64,000 nucleotides of DNA from UBA5209 sp964625015 (lineage in GTDB: Bacteria; Patescibacteriota; Dojkabacteria; SC72). Numbering within the stretch: position 1 is the stretch's first letter; every line of letters starts with the position of its first letter. A model generated the notes under the pieces. That model did no database searches and was not told the origin of the DNA. It saw nothing but the letters and a program-made list of their open reading frames with translations. The translations under genes were made by a program, and so were the position numbers. The stretch is taken from NCBI GenBank assembly GCA_964625015.1, contig CAZUZI010000004.1:1-64000 (forward strand), read 5' to 3'. Of this stretch, positions 44,222 through 53,378 are shown piece after piece.

Positions 44222-45109
44222 TTAAATTTTTGTTACTGTTCTTAATTTCGCAGATGCAGATCTGGGGTTTACTCTCATCTCAATGTCGGTTGGGGCGAGA
44301 ACATCTTTGAAAAGTAAAACCCCTTTCCCGTTTTCTGCAATATTGTGAAAAAATGTTTTCACAATGCGATCTTCTAATGAATGGAAGGTAATTACTGATA
44401 GCCTTCCGTTACTGTTCAAGATCTCAAAGGATTTCTCTAAGCCAACCTTTAAGCTGTTTAACTCATCATTTACCACTATCCGCAGGGCCTGAAAGACCCT
44501 GCGTGATGGGTTCTTAGAACTTTGATGAGCTGCCGGCACAACTCTATAGACAAGTCTTGTAAGATCTCCAACTGTATTTATATCCTTAATATTTTTCTTT
44601 ATCTCGTTTGCAATTTTTCTTGAATATCTTTCTTCTCCATAGACTGTAAAAAGTTTCTCTAATTCTTTTTCTGAAAGTGCTACTAAAAGGTCTTTTGCTC
44701 TTACACCTAAGTTTTCATCCATTCTCATATCAAGTGGTTCATTTTCTTCTTGATAGCTAAAACCTCTGTTGTATGACTGTTCTAACTGTCTGGATGAGAG
44801 TCCTAAGTCCATTAGAATTCCATCAGGTCTTCTATCATACTTAGATATGACTTCATCTATCTTTGAGAAATTACTTCTTACAATTACCCAGTTCTCTCGT
44901 AGCTTTTCTTTGTAGTACTCTTTTACAAAATCGATTGCATGTTGATCTTGATCTATACTAATGAGTATTCCTCTCTCTGAGAGTTTTTGTAGAATTTCAT
45001 AGCTGTGTCCGCCATCTCCTAATGTGCAATCTATGTAGAGGCCATCTGGGTTGATATCGAGTGAATCAATAGTTTCTTTTAGTAGTACTGGTACATGTAT
45101 TTTATCCAT
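44222..45109 (-). CDS. rsmH: 16S rRNA (cytosine1402-N4)-methyltransferase RsmH
   Basis: The 295-residue protein carries HVPVLLKETIDSL at the start, SAM site YIDCTLGDGGHS, GILMDLGLSSRQLE and VITFHSLEDRIVK, all diagnostic for RsmH (MraW). It overlaps mraZ by 8 nt. RsmI, which adds the ribose methyl on the same C1402, is also nearby. Confidence 0.96.
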   Translation of the reverse strand: MDKIHVPVLLKETIDSLDINPDGLYIDCTLGDGGHSYEILQKLSERGILISIDQDQHAIDFVKEYYKEKLRENWVIVRSNFSKIDEVISKYDRRPDGILMDLGLSSRQLEQSYNRGFSYQEENEPLDMRMDENLGVRAKDLLVALSEKELEKLFTVYGEERYSRKIANEIKKNIKDINTVGDLTRLVYRVVPAAHQSSKNPSRRVFQALRIVVNDELNSLKVGLEKSFEILNSNGRLSVITFHSLEDRIVKTFFHNIAENGKGVLLFKDVLAPTDIEMRVNPRSASAKLRTVTKI

Positions 45110-45545
45110 TGTTTGAACTGCTCATCTTACTTATTTCATTTGCTATCTCTTCTCCATTCTGTTTTAAGAATTCTAATTTCTTTTCCCATTTTTCTCTGTC
45201 CCATATCTCAATCCAGTTAACGAGTCCAATGAAGACTACATCCTTTTTTAATCCAGCGTGATCGAAGAGTGATTCTGGTATTATGAATCTCCCTAATTTA
45301 TCTGTAGATATTTCTACTGCTCCACCAACTAAGAACCTGTTTGTATCTCGGATATTTTTATTTATAAAAGAGCCATTCACTACTTCACTTGCTACTTTCT
45401 CCCACATCTGTTTGTTTACAAGTATTAATGAATCTTCATATCCTCTTGTAAGTATTATGTCCCCACCTAGTTCATCTCTAAATTTCTTAGGAAGTGATAC
45501 TCTTTTCTTGTCTCCAACTGTACTTCTGTATTCTCCGATAATCAT
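45102..45545 (-). CDS. mraZ: Transcriptional regulator MraZ
   Basis: A 147-residue protein with two AbrB-like swapped-hairpin repeats: GEYRSTVGDKKRVSLPKKFR and the second EISTDKLGRFIIPESLFDHA, each with the D-x-K/D-x-R signature. In other bacteria it binds direct repeats in front of its own operon and lowers dcw expression. Three 10-bp repeats lie immediately upstream. First gene of mraZ-rsmH-ftsL-ftsI-mraY. Confidence 0.95.
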   Translation of the reverse strand: MIIGEYRSTVGDKKRVSLPKKFRDELGGDIILTRGYEDSLILVNKQMWEKVASEVVNGSFINKNIRDTNRFLVGGAVEISTDKLGRFIIPESLFDHAGLKKDVVFIGLVNWIEIWDREKWEKKLEFLKQNGEEIANEISKMSSSNNG

Positions 45546-45551
45546 ATTTGT

Positions 45552-45557
45552 ATATTA
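45552..45557 (-). promoter_or_regulatory. -10-like TAATAT for mraZ
   Basis: Minus strand, 6-nt spacer to ATG 45545. The MraZ-type repeats abut it upstream. Confidence 0.5.
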
Positions 45558-45585
45558 CCACTTTTTACCACTTCTTGCCATTAAT
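45556..45585 (-). promoter_or_regulatory. Candidate MraZ operator, three 10-bp direct repeats
   Basis: Minus-strand cores TGGCAA, TGGTAA and TGGTAA recur every 10 bp, and the last two sit in AAGTGGTA. This matches the known MraZ-box layout (TGGGN with N5 spacing in E. coli, AAAGTG-type repeats in Mollicutes). The repeats overlap the -35 to -10 zone, as expected for repression by the product. Confidence 0.65.
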
Positions 45586-45671
45586 ATACAATTACCTATG
45601 AATATGGTCAAGAGAGAAATACTACAAGCTCAGAAATATAGCAAAAATGATTGTATTATGTACAACCTGTG

Positions 45672-45705
45672 AAAAAACGATAGACCTATTAATGAAAATA
45701 TAGGT
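45672..45705 (-). terminator. Weak terminator after murA
   Basis: Minus-strand ACCTAT and ATAGGT (45684-45705) form a 6-bp stem with a 10-nt loop, then a T6 run after 6 nt. The spacing to the T-run is longer than ideal. Confidence 0.4.
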
Positions 45706-46997
45706 TAGCTAGACCATTCTATATCTGCTCCAAGTTTTTGTAGATTCTCAACGAAATTTGGATGTGCCCTTTTAATACTATCAGCATCCCTTATAGTACT
45801 TTCGCCATCTATTGTTAAAGCTACCATGAGGAGTGCGACCGTTGCTCTAATAATGTTTGGGGCATCTACTGTCGCTGGAACTAGTTCTTTTCCACCAAAT
45901 ACAATTGCTCTGTGAGGATCACACATTACAATATGTGCTCCAAACTTTATCATTTCGGGTATCCAAAATAGTCCGCCTTCATATATTTTATTCCAGAACA
46001 TTATATTTCCATCTGCTTTTACTGCTAAAGCAAGCATTAGTGGAAGTAGATCTGTAGGAAAGTATGGCCAAGGTGCTGCCTCTATTTTTGGGAGTAAATT
46101 TTTTGTATATGGTTCCACTACTTTTAATGCCCCATTACTTTTTGTATATGCAGTATCACCATCATAAAGTATTTTTATACCAAATTTTTCAAATGTTCTA
46201 TTAATTAATGGAAAGTGTTGAGGTATTGCATTTGTTACTCTTACATGTCCTCCTGTCATTGCACCTAATGCAAGTAGTGTTGTTATTTCATGATGATCAG
46301 ATGAAACTGTAAAATCTGTACCGTGCAGGTTCTCCACACCTTCTACGGTTAATGTTGAAGAACCAATGCCGTTTATCTTTGCACCCATGCTTACAAGGAA
46401 GTTACATAGATCTTGTACATGTGGTTCTGAAGCTGCATTAACCATCGTGGATGATCCTTTTGCATGTACTGCTGCCATTACAAAATTTTCTGTTGTTGTG
46501 ACAGACATATACTCTTGCCAGAGGGAATTACCAATCAATCCATTTTTTGCATCTATTTTTATAGAACTATTTGTATCTATCTTTGCTCCCAACTGTTTAA
46601 ATACCTCTAAATGGGGATCAATTTCTCGTATACCTAATGCACATCCTCCTATTTCATCTTTCATTTCAATATATTTATGTCTATACAGAAGTGGCGCAAG
46701 TATGAGGAGGGCACCTCTCATTCCTAATGGGAATCCTTCATTTCCAAAATTTTTACAGAATTCTGAGTTATTTATTTTAACTATACTATTTTCTTTGTCC
46801 CACTGTATCTTTGAGCCCAGTTTCTGCAAAAGGTCTAATAGCTTATTTATATCTGTTAGATCAGGGAAGTTTCTAATAGTTACAGATTCATCAGTAAGGA
46901 GTGTTGCACATAGTATCGGCAGTGCAGAATTCTTATTACCAGCAGGGGTAATGATCCCGTTAAGTTTTTTTCCTCCTCTTACTTTTAAATTTGACAT
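45705..46997 (-). CDS. murA: UDP-GlcNAc 1-carboxyvinyltransferase
   Basis: First committed step of peptidoglycan synthesis. 430 residues in two inside-out alpha/beta domains. Lys-Asn of PAGNKNSALP and the fosfomycin-target Cys loop EIGGCALGIREIDPH are present, so it should be active and fosfomycin sensitive in principle. It starts within the end of murB (38-nt overlap), implying coupled translation. Last gene of ftsW-murG-murB-murA. Confidence 0.93.
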   Translation of the reverse strand: MSNLKVRGGKKLNGIITPAGNKNSALPILCATLLTDESVTIRNFPDLTDINKLLDLLQKLGSKIQWDKENSIVKINNSEFCKNFGNEGFPLGMRGALLILAPLLYRHKYIEMKDEIGGCALGIREIDPHLEVFKQLGAKIDTNSSIKIDAKNGLIGNSLWQEYMSVTTTENFVMAAVHAKGSSTMVNAASEPHVQDLCNFLVSMGAKINGIGSSTLTVEGVENLHGTDFTVSSDHHEITTLLALGAMTGGHVRVTNAIPQHFPLINRTFEKFGIKILYDGDTAYTKSNGALKVVEPYTKNLLPKIEAAPWPYFPTDLLPLMLALAVKADGNIMFWNKIYEGGLFWIPEMIKFGAHIVMCDPHRAIVFGGKELVPATVDAPNIIRATVALLMVALTIDGESTIRDADSIKRAHPNFVENLQKLGADIEWSS

Positions 46998-48024
46998 AGG
47001 TATCTATGATAATGTTAATTTCAGTTTCAAGATTTATGCCAGTTTTACTTTTAAAATCTTCTTGCATATCCTGAATAAAGTGGTATATATCAATACCATT
47101 TGCATTACCGTAATTTACTACAATAAGAGGATGGTAAATCCATGTGCCAACATCCCCCTCTCTCTTGTTCTTCCATCCTAATTTCTCAAGTATGTATGCA
47201 GTTGGTATTTTGTATGTACCCTTTATCTCAGTATCATATTTGGGAAGACCATGGAATTTCTTTTCTAGGCTTTTGTATTCACTTTGTAATATTTCTATAT
47301 TTTCAAAAGTATTTCCACATGTGCCGTATTTGTTAAGAGGTGGGAGTTTTTCCTCTCGTAGCTCTCTCACTGCATTCATTACACTTAGCAGTGTTATATC
47401 TTTTCCATCTAACTTCTCCTGCACTCCTTTATATGTAAGATATTTGTCATCAACATTACCTTTGTATTTTTCAAGTTCAAATGTTACATCTTTTATTATC
47501 ACTTTGTCTTTGAGTTTATTCTTAAAAATACTATCTCTATATCCGAATCTACATTCTGAATTAGTCAGAGATCTTGTTATGAATAACGGGATATCTACGA
47601 CTGTAACCTCTTTTATATACTCTTTTACCTCTACTCCGTATGCACCAATATTTTGTATTGGAGAAGCTCCTACCGTACCTGGTATATCAATTAAATTCTG
47701 TAATCCTACGAAACCATTATCTATACTCCACAGTACAAAATCATTCCAATTCTCTCCTGCTTGAACTCTGATAACGGCCTTACTGTCATTTTCTTCTAAT
47801 ATCTCTATTCCTTTGTTTCTGATAACTATGGCTGTACCAACTAATCTACTTGCAAAAAGTGTATTAGAACCCTCTCCTACTATGTAGTGTTCTTTTATAG
47901 TTGCTTTTTTTAATTCATCTGATACAAAATCTTTTTCATTCTCCAAAAATATCATATTCCTGACTCTTACATCTGTTTTGAATGTACTATAATTTTTTAA
48001 TGAGACTTCTTCCAATTGTTTCAT
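46960..48024 (-). CDS. murB: UDP-N-acetylenolpyruvoylglucosamine reductase, catalytic Ser replaced
   Basis: Flavoprotein reducing the MurA product. The 354-residue sequence is type I like E. coli MurB. FAD-binding motifs are clear (IVGEGSNTLF; GLQNLIDIPGTVGASPIQNIGAYG). The proton-donor motif, GNAGSFFKNP in E. coli, reads GTCGNTFENI, so the catalytic Ser is Asn238 (codon 47313-47311). The end LETEINII keeps the final Glu region. Either Asn or the neighbouring Cys replaces the donor. It overlaps murG by 4 nt (ATGA) and murA by 38 nt. Confidence 0.9.
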   Translation of the reverse strand: MKQLEEVSLKNYSTFKTDVRVRNMIFLENEKDFVSDELKKATIKEHYIVGEGSNTLFASRLVGTAIVIRNKGIEILEENDSKAVIRVQAGENWNDFVLWSIDNGFVGLQNLIDIPGTVGASPIQNIGAYGVEVKEYIKEVTVVDIPLFITRSLTNSECRFGYRDSIFKNKLKDKVIIKDVTFELEKYKGNVDDKYLTYKGVQEKLDGKDITLLSVMNAVRELREEKLPPLNKYGTCGNTFENIEILQSEYKSLEKKFHGLPKYDTEIKGTYKIPTAYILEKLGWKNKREGDVGTWIYHPLIVVNYGNANGIDIYHFIQDMQEDFKSKTGINLETEINIIIDTYVKFKSKRRKKT

Positions 48025-49184
48025 TGTAATACTCTATTAAGGATTTTAGATGTGGCATTAATAGGGAATATTTCTTCTAGTTTTTCTGTATTTATATTTC
48101 TTAATTTTATCTGTTCTTTAAACTGTTTGATTTCTGATAGAAGATCTGTATCTTTTAAATATTTCTCTTCAAGTATTTTTGCAGTACCTATATTTTCTAA
48201 AACTTTTGCATTTAAATACTGTTCGTTATGTGTAACCCAGGGTATAGGGATTAAGAGTGCATATTTTTTTAATACACCTAATTCATATACAGTATTTGCT
48301 CCAGATCTGCCAATGAACATATTCATATTGTTGAATACGTACCCTATGTTTTCACTGTTTACATATTTTAGCGGTAGAAATCTTCTACTTTTTTCTTCAT
48401 CTAGTTTTGATTTTTTTTCTTCTGCTAAATCAAAATCTTTTAATTCCTCATTATCTCCAGTCTGTAGTAATATGCAGTACTCCTCTAAAAGAATATCAAG
48501 TTGAGAAAGAACTTTCATATTTATGCTATGTGATCCAAGGCTTCCTCCTGATATATATATTGTTGGCTTATTTTGTCTAAATAGGTCGATAATGTCTTTG
48601 TCTGTATTAGATGTTGCTTCTTTTTGAAATATATTTCTTCTTAATATGTTTCCTGTATGTATACATTTTCCCTTTGGGAAGTATTCTAGAGATGTTTTAA
48701 ACGATACATATATTTCTTTAGCGATTCTTCCTACTATTTTGTTTGCTAACCCAACTGCAGCTGTCTGCTCATGGAGATATATTGGAATGTTTAAGCATTT
48801 TGAAATGAGACATACAGGTACGGATACAAAACCTCCGGTAGATATCACTATACTAGGTCTTTCTTTCCTTAAAATCTTGTATGAATCTATGAATCCAAGT
48901 ATTGATCTAAGGAGTAGTTTAAGGGTATTAAAAGATATTCTTCTCTGTAGTTTACCAGCCCTTATGAAATATACTTTAAAATCTTTTCCTCTCATTTGCT
49001 TCTGTTCGATAGAGTGTCCATCTTTTTCATTTTCCATTCCCAGATCTCCTCCAATATATACTATGTTTTCTGGTGAGATCATATATTCATCTAACATTGC
49101 TTGAATCAGTGTTTGGGCACTAAAAAGATGTCCTCCACTCCCTCCTCCAGTAACTAATATTTTTTTGTTAATTCTGTTTTGCAT
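48021..49184 (-). CDS. murG: UDP-GlcNAc:lipid I GlcNAc transferase MurG
   Basis: Makes lipid II at the inner membrane face. 387 residues with the GT-B signature ILVTGGGSGGHLF, GGFVSVPV, HEQTAAVGLANK and C-terminal ISGGSLGSHSIN and GRSGANTVYEL. It overlaps ftsW by 17 nt and murB by 4 nt. Confidence 0.95.
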   Translation of the reverse strand: MQNRINKKILVTGGGSGGHLFSAQTLIQAMLDEYMISPENIVYIGGDLGMENEKDGHSIEQKQMRGKDFKVYFIRAGKLQRRISFNTLKLLLRSILGFIDSYKILRKERPSIVISTGGFVSVPVCLISKCLNIPIYLHEQTAAVGLANKIVGRIAKEIYVSFKTSLEYFPKGKCIHTGNILRRNIFQKEATSNTDKDIIDLFRQNKPTIYISGGSLGSHSINMKVLSQLDILLEEYCILLQTGDNEELKDFDLAEEKKSKLDEEKSRRFLPLKYVNSENIGYVFNNMNMFIGRSGANTVYELGVLKKYALLIPIPWVTHNEQYLNAKVLENIGTAKILEEKYLKDTDLLSEIKQFKEQIKLRNINTEKLEEIFPINATSKILNRVLQ

Positions 49185-50352
49185 ATCTACTTACATTTAA
49201 TAATAGGCCAAATGCTACAAGTGTTACAATTGTACTAGATCCTCCGTAAGTTAGGAATGGTAATGGGATACCTGTTAGTGGGATTATTCCTACATTTGCA
49301 GCCATGTTGAAGAATGCTTGGCATGTTAACCATATTGTTATACCTGCTGCAAGGAGCTGCCCCTCCCTATCTATTGCACTAAGTGCTATCTTAAATCCTC
49401 TCCAGAGGAAGAATATCCATGAGAATACAATTAAGGCTCCTCCCCAGAGTCCGAGTTCTTCTAATACAACCGCGAATATGGAATCTGTAAATGCTGTATT
49501 CTCGACTAAATACCCAAACCTTTGTCTTGATTGTCCAAATCCTTTGCCCCAAAATCCGCCAGATCCTATCCCAATGAGTATTTGTTGCATTTGATATCCA
49601 GTCCCTTTAGGATCTGCAACTTCTCCTGTGAGGATAAGGTTAAGGTATGTTGTTACTCTTTTTAATCTATATGGTTCAAGTATTGCTGCTAATGCAGCTA
49701 GTGGTACAAAGAGTAACAGCACTCCTGCAGAGCCAATAGTATGTGCCTTGTCTTTACCAGATACAAAGAACATTGCGAATGCAGTTGTACAAATAACCAT
49801 TGTTGTACCTAGATCTGGCTCAAGTAAAACGAGTACAGCAACAGCACCGAGTATTGCAAGAAATCCTATTAAATTACTAACAAATCCTTTTTTAAGTGCT
49901 TCTTCGAACTTTGTATATTTATGCTCTCTTTTTGCAAGCCAGCTTGCTAAGTACATAACTATTGTTATTTTAGCAAACTCAGCTGGTTGTATTGGTGGAA
50001 GTGGTCCTAGCTGAAACCATCTTTTTGCACCATTAATATCTTCTCCAAATGCCAATACAAGAACAAGGAATACAATTGTAACTATTAATGCTGGAAGTGC
50101 TAATTTAAGTAGCTTTCTGTAATCAATTATGTAGAAAAAGAATGCAAGAATACTTCCTAATATTAACCATATTATTTGTGATTTGAGGAAATAGAATTGG
50201 TCTTTAAAAATTTGATTTGCTTGGTATACGCTTGCATCATATATCATGATAGCGCCAAATATCGCCATTATTATGAGAAAGAAAAGTATCCCTTTATCTG
50301 GGGCGTGCTTACCATTTGTATTCTCTCTTTTCTTTGCTACTTTTCTCGACAT
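49168..50352 (-). CDS. ftsW: SEDS glycosyltransferase, FtsW/RodA family
   Basis: A 394-residue polytopic protein with ten membrane helices. SEDS motifs: NGAKRWFQLGPLPPIQPAE, LLEPDLGTTMV and the C-terminal GIPLPFLTYGGSSTIV. Cognate to class B PBPs such as the FtsI encoded nearby. First gene of the murG-murB-murA operon. FtsW versus RodA is decided by context only. Confidence 0.9.
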   Translation of the reverse strand: MSRKVAKKRENTNGKHAPDKGILFFLIIMAIFGAIMIYDASVYQANQIFKDQFYFLKSQIIWLILGSILAFFFYIIDYRKLLKLALPALIVTIVFLVLVLAFGEDINGAKRWFQLGPLPPIQPAEFAKITIVMYLASWLAKREHKYTKFEEALKKGFVSNLIGFLAILGAVAVLVLLEPDLGTTMVICTTAFAMFFVSGKDKAHTIGSAGVLLLFVPLAALAAILEPYRLKRVTTYLNLILTGEVADPKGTGYQMQQILIGIGSGGFWGKGFGQSRQRFGYLVENTAFTDSIFAVVLEELGLWGGALIVFSWIFFLWRGFKIALSAIDREGQLLAAGITIWLTCQAFFNMAANVGIIPLTGIPLPFLTYGGSSTIVTLVAFGLLLNVSRYAKQN

Positions 50353-50384
50353 TGTATGTCTATTAATATACTATATATCTACAT

Positions 50385-50984
50385 ATGAGACAAAAGAAAG
50401 AAAAACTTCTTTTTGTTGTTGGAGGACCTGGTGGCTCGGGTAGTTCTACAATATCTAAGATGCTTGCACAACATTTTAATATTCCAAGGATATATGCTGG
50501 TGATCTTTTTAGGGAGGAGGCGAAAGAATCAGAGTATGAATCTTTCGAGGAGTTTCTTCAATATATTTCAGATGGTGGTAATTCGCTTGATTTAGAGATA
50601 GACAATCTACTTCTTGAATATGCTAAGAAGGGTAATGTGTTAATAGAGAGTAAGGTATTTGGTGCATTGATGAAGGACAATGGAATTGAATGTACAGCAT
50701 CAATTTGGTTGGATGCTAGTATTGATGTTAGGGTTAAGAGGCATCTCGCAAAAGAGAGTGTAAAAGGATTAAAGAAGATATTTAGAGGTTGGAGTATAAA
50801 GAGAAGGTTGAAGAAAAGGTATAGAATTGATAAGGAGAAGTATATGCGCTTGTATAAAATACAGTATGATAAGCCTAAGAAGTATTACAATATCGTAATT
50901 GATACCTCTAAGTTAAATGAGGTAGAGACATTTAATTTAATTTTAGAAAAATTAAAAGATGGACGATACATTGACAACGAGTAA
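50385..50984 (+). CDS. Cytidylate-kinase-like P-loop protein
   Basis: A 199-residue nucleotide-kinase fold with Walker A GGPGGSGSSTISK and the substrate-side GDLFREEA. It resembles the archaeal/Cytidylate_kin2 type (GGxGxGSST) more than E. coli Cmk. The expected role is (d)CMP phosphorylation. A Lys/Arg-rich segment (IKRRLKKRYRIDKEKY) forms the lid. It overlaps the next gene by 26 nt. A TATACT lies 12 nt before the ATG, divergent from ftsW. Confidence 0.78.
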   Translation: MRQKKEKLLFVVGGPGGSGSSTISKMLAQHFNIPRIYAGDLFREEAKESEYESFEEFLQYISDGGNSLDLEIDNLLLEYAKKGNVLIESKVFGALMKDNGIECTASIWLDASIDVRVKRHLAKESVKGLKKIFRGWSIKRRLKKRYRIDKEKYMRLYKIQYDKPKKYYNIVIDTSKLNEVETFNLILEKLKDGRYIDNE

Positions 50985-51198
50985 TACACAAAATGATAGT
51001 ACAGAGATTGATCCTACAGAGCATGTTCAAGTTAAAGAAGGAGTTGCTCAGCAGGATGCCAATCCTGAGGATTTAGATAGTAGATGGTTAAGATGGAAGT
51101 GTCAGAAGTGCGGATACCTGTATGAAGGTTCAAAGGAATTAAGAAAGTGTCCTAGATGTGGTAATGAAGATCCAGACTATTTTATTGATGCTGATTAA
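50959..51198 (+). CDS. Rubredoxin-like zinc-ribbon protein
   Basis: A 79-residue protein with a disordered acidic N-terminal half and a C-terminal CQKCGYLYEG...KCPRCGNED knuckle: two CxxC pairs as in rubredoxin-like domains. It could bind iron or zinc. Redox use is unproven. The overlap with the kinase gene suggests coupled translation. Confidence 0.8.
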   Translation: MDDTLTTSNTQNDSTEIDPTEHVQVKEGVAQQDANPEDLDSRWLRWKCQKCGYLYEGSKELRKCPRCGNEDPDYFIDAD

Positions 51199-51209
51199 TC
51201 TAACTATTT

Positions 51210-51215
51210 TATAAT
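51210..51215 (+). promoter_or_regulatory. -10 box TATAAT for the MazG-like gene
   Basis: The spacer to ATG 51223 is 7 nt. Confidence 0.7.
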
Positions 51216-51222
51216 TATAGAT

Positions 51223-51585
51223 ATGAAATCTACTAACGGTATTAGACAAAGAATCAGGAAGTTTTGTGAGGATCGTAACTGGTCTCATTCAAATCCAACT
51301 GCTCTTCTTGCCGCTACCGCAAGTGAATTAGGAGAGCTTATTGACCATTTCCAATGGCAAACTGAGTTTAAGGAGCTATCTGGGGAAGAGAAGAAAGAGA
51401 TTTCATATGAGTTAGTTGACGTCCTTTGGTATCTATATAGATTTGCAGATAAAACGGATATTGATATCGAGAAAGCATTTAATGAAAAGATTCCAAAATT
51501 AGAAAAGAAATTCCCAATAGGGAGTAATCCTAAAGAAAGGCATGAACTGTATAGAAAAACTGGGAAGAATAGATTATACGAATAG
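51223..51585 (+). CDS. MazG-like nucleotide pyrophosphohydrolase
   Basis: A 120-residue all-alpha protein with the MazG/dCTPase metal motif: SELGELIDHFQW followed by EISYELVDVLWYL (E-x2-E ... E-x2-D). Closest in layout to the DCTPP1/XTP3TPA group, which remove non-canonical dNTPs. It fits next to a cytidylate-kinase-like gene as nucleotide-pool control. Confidence 0.85.
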   Translation: MKSTNGIRQRIRKFCEDRNWSHSNPTALLAATASELGELIDHFQWQTEFKELSGEEKKEISYELVDVLWYLYRFADKTDIDIEKAFNEKIPKLEKKFPIGSNPKERHELYRKTGKNRLYE

Positions 51586-51629
51586 GCACACCCATTTAAT
51601 GAAATTCAATACATTATAAGTCGGCTGAG

Positions 51630-51713
51630 TGCCGAGAGGGGGAATCGAACCCCCACTCTATTTCTAGAACGGGATTTTAAGTCCCGCGCGTCTGCCTATT
51701 CCGCCATCTCGGC
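51630..51713 (-). tRNA. tRNA-Leu (UAA)
   Basis: Class II tRNA with a long variable arm; acceptor GCCGAGA/TCTCGGC, anticodon stem CGGGA/TCCCG with loop CTTAAAA (anticodon TAA), and T arm with TTCGATT. CCA not encoded. Confidence 0.95.
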
Positions 51714-51757
51714 ATATTTGTCGTAGAGTATATCACTAAACTCTATTTCATACTATA

Positions 51758-51830
51758 AGGTGACGATGGGACTCGAACCCATGGTAGCAGTTTTGCAGAC
51801 TGCGGCCTTAACCAGCTTGGCTACGTCACC
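51758..51830 (-). tRNA. tRNA-Cys (GCA)
   Basis: Acceptor GGTGACG/CGTCACC, anticodon stem GCAGT/ACTGC with loop CTGCAAA (anticodon GCA), discriminator U as is usual for tRNA-Cys. CCA not encoded. Confidence 0.95.
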
Positions 51831-51834
51831 ATAT

Positions 51835-53250
51835 TTATTCTATTACATTCTTTACTTCAACTATTTCCAATATGGTATTTTTGGATTTGTTTTTGATAGA
51901 ACTGCCACTAATAATAGCAATTTTATCGCTTAAATCCAACTCTCCGTATGAATATACGGTTTGTACTGCCTTGGTTATAACTGTGTCTCTATCCCTCGGT
52001 AATTTATCTAAGTAGTATGTTTTCACACCTCTTAATAAATTATTGCATCTTATATGTTTTATATTATCGGATATTTCCCATATTGGGATATTAAGTCTGT
52101 GTCTTGATAGGCTTCTGACAGTTCTTCCTGATTCAGAGATTACAATAACGCCTTTAAGAACTAAGTTCTGTGTCATATCAAATACGCTTTTGCATATTTC
52201 ATCTGTTTCGATAGAGGAATCTGTGTTACCAAATACCTTTTGAGGTCTTAATGTATTTTCAACTGCAAGTGCGATTCTGTTCATGGTCCTTATAGCTTCT
52301 ATTGGGTATTTACCAGTACTAGTTTCTGCTGATAGCATTACTGCGTCTGTGCCGTCCATTATTGCGTTTGCTACATCGCTTACCTCTGCCCTTGTAGGTC
52401 TGCTACTCTCTCTCATACTTTCTAACATTTGAGTTGCAACTATGACTGGCTTACCGATGTTTCTACATTTATATATTATCTGTTTCTGATATATAGGTAC
52501 TACTTCAAGTGGAAGCTCAACTCCCATATCACCTCTTGCAACCATTACTCCATCTACTAACTGGAGTATTTCATCAAAATTATCTATACCTTCTTGGTTT
52601 TCTATTTTTGCGATAAGCTGTGTCTCAGTTTCTCCCATTATATTTCTTATTGCTATAACATCTTGTGCATTCCTTATAAAGGAGGCTGAGATGAAGTCGA
52701 AATCATGTTCAGCAGCATATTTTATATCTCCAATATCTTTATCGCTTAGTGATGGGAAATTAAGGTGTACAGCTGGTATATTAACTGTTTTTGAATATTT
52801 AAGTATTCCTCCTTGTATAACTTTACAGAGTATTTGATTCTCTCGTATATCATCTACTTCTAATACGATATTGCCATCATCAAGAAGTATATTGGTTTTT
52901 CTAGAGATTTCATTATGAAGTGTATTGTATGTTATTTGTATATGTTGAGGTGTTATATTTCCTGAAAAATTCTCGGGTACAATAATTACATGTTTACCGA
53001 TCTCTAATGTTTTTGGTTCTTTAAAACCTGTAACTCTTATCTTATGTCCTTTTGTATCAAGCATTACGGCAACTCTTGGAGAGATCTTTTTAATTAATGT
53101 TGATACTCTTTCTAGTTCGGTAAAATCTGCAAATGATGCATTTATTCTGGCAATATCCATACCTTCAAGTACCATTTCTCTAAGGATATTTTCATCCCAT
53201 GATGAAGGGCCTATTGTAGCAACAATTTTTGTTTTAGCGAATTCTTTCAT
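51835..53250 (-). CDS. pyk: Pyruvate kinase
   Basis: Glycolytic enzyme making ATP from PEP. 471 residues: TKIVATIGPSSWDE, the Mg site IAKIENQEGI and MVARGDMGVELP, and the signature ATQMLESMRESSRPTRAEVSD. The N-terminal NFSHG-type loop reads INASFADF, and DTKGPEIR reads DTKGHKIR, so parts of the nucleotide site are unusual, while catalytic Lys and metal ligands are kept. A C-terminal domain of about 120 residues is present. A TATAAC-like box lies 8 nt before the ATG. Confidence 0.93.
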   Translation of the reverse strand: MKEFAKTKIVATIGPSSWDENILREMVLEGMDIARINASFADFTELERVSTLIKKISPRVAVMLDTKGHKIRVTGFKEPKTLEIGKHVIIVPENFSGNITPQHIQITYNTLHNEISRKTNILLDDGNIVLEVDDIRENQILCKVIQGGILKYSKTVNIPAVHLNFPSLSDKDIGDIKYAAEHDFDFISASFIRNAQDVIAIRNIMGETETQLIAKIENQEGIDNFDEILQLVDGVMVARGDMGVELPLEVVPIYQKQIIYKCRNIGKPVIVATQMLESMRESSRPTRAEVSDVANAIMDGTDAVMLSAETSTGKYPIEAIRTMNRIALAVENTLRPQKVFGNTDSSIETDEICKSVFDMTQNLVLKGVIVISESGRTVRSLSRHRLNIPIWEISDNIKHIRCNNLLRGVKTYYLDKLPRDRDTVITKAVQTVYSYGELDLSDKIAIISGSSIKNKSKNTILEIVEVKNVIE

Positions 53251-53378
53251 ATTGGACAGTTATATATAAAATATACATGAAGATATATATTTATCCAATT
53301 ATCCTATATTATTCAGTATTGAATAGCGTGTATGGTATATGTAAAATGCATACAGGTATAATATGAAAAAGAAAAAAA

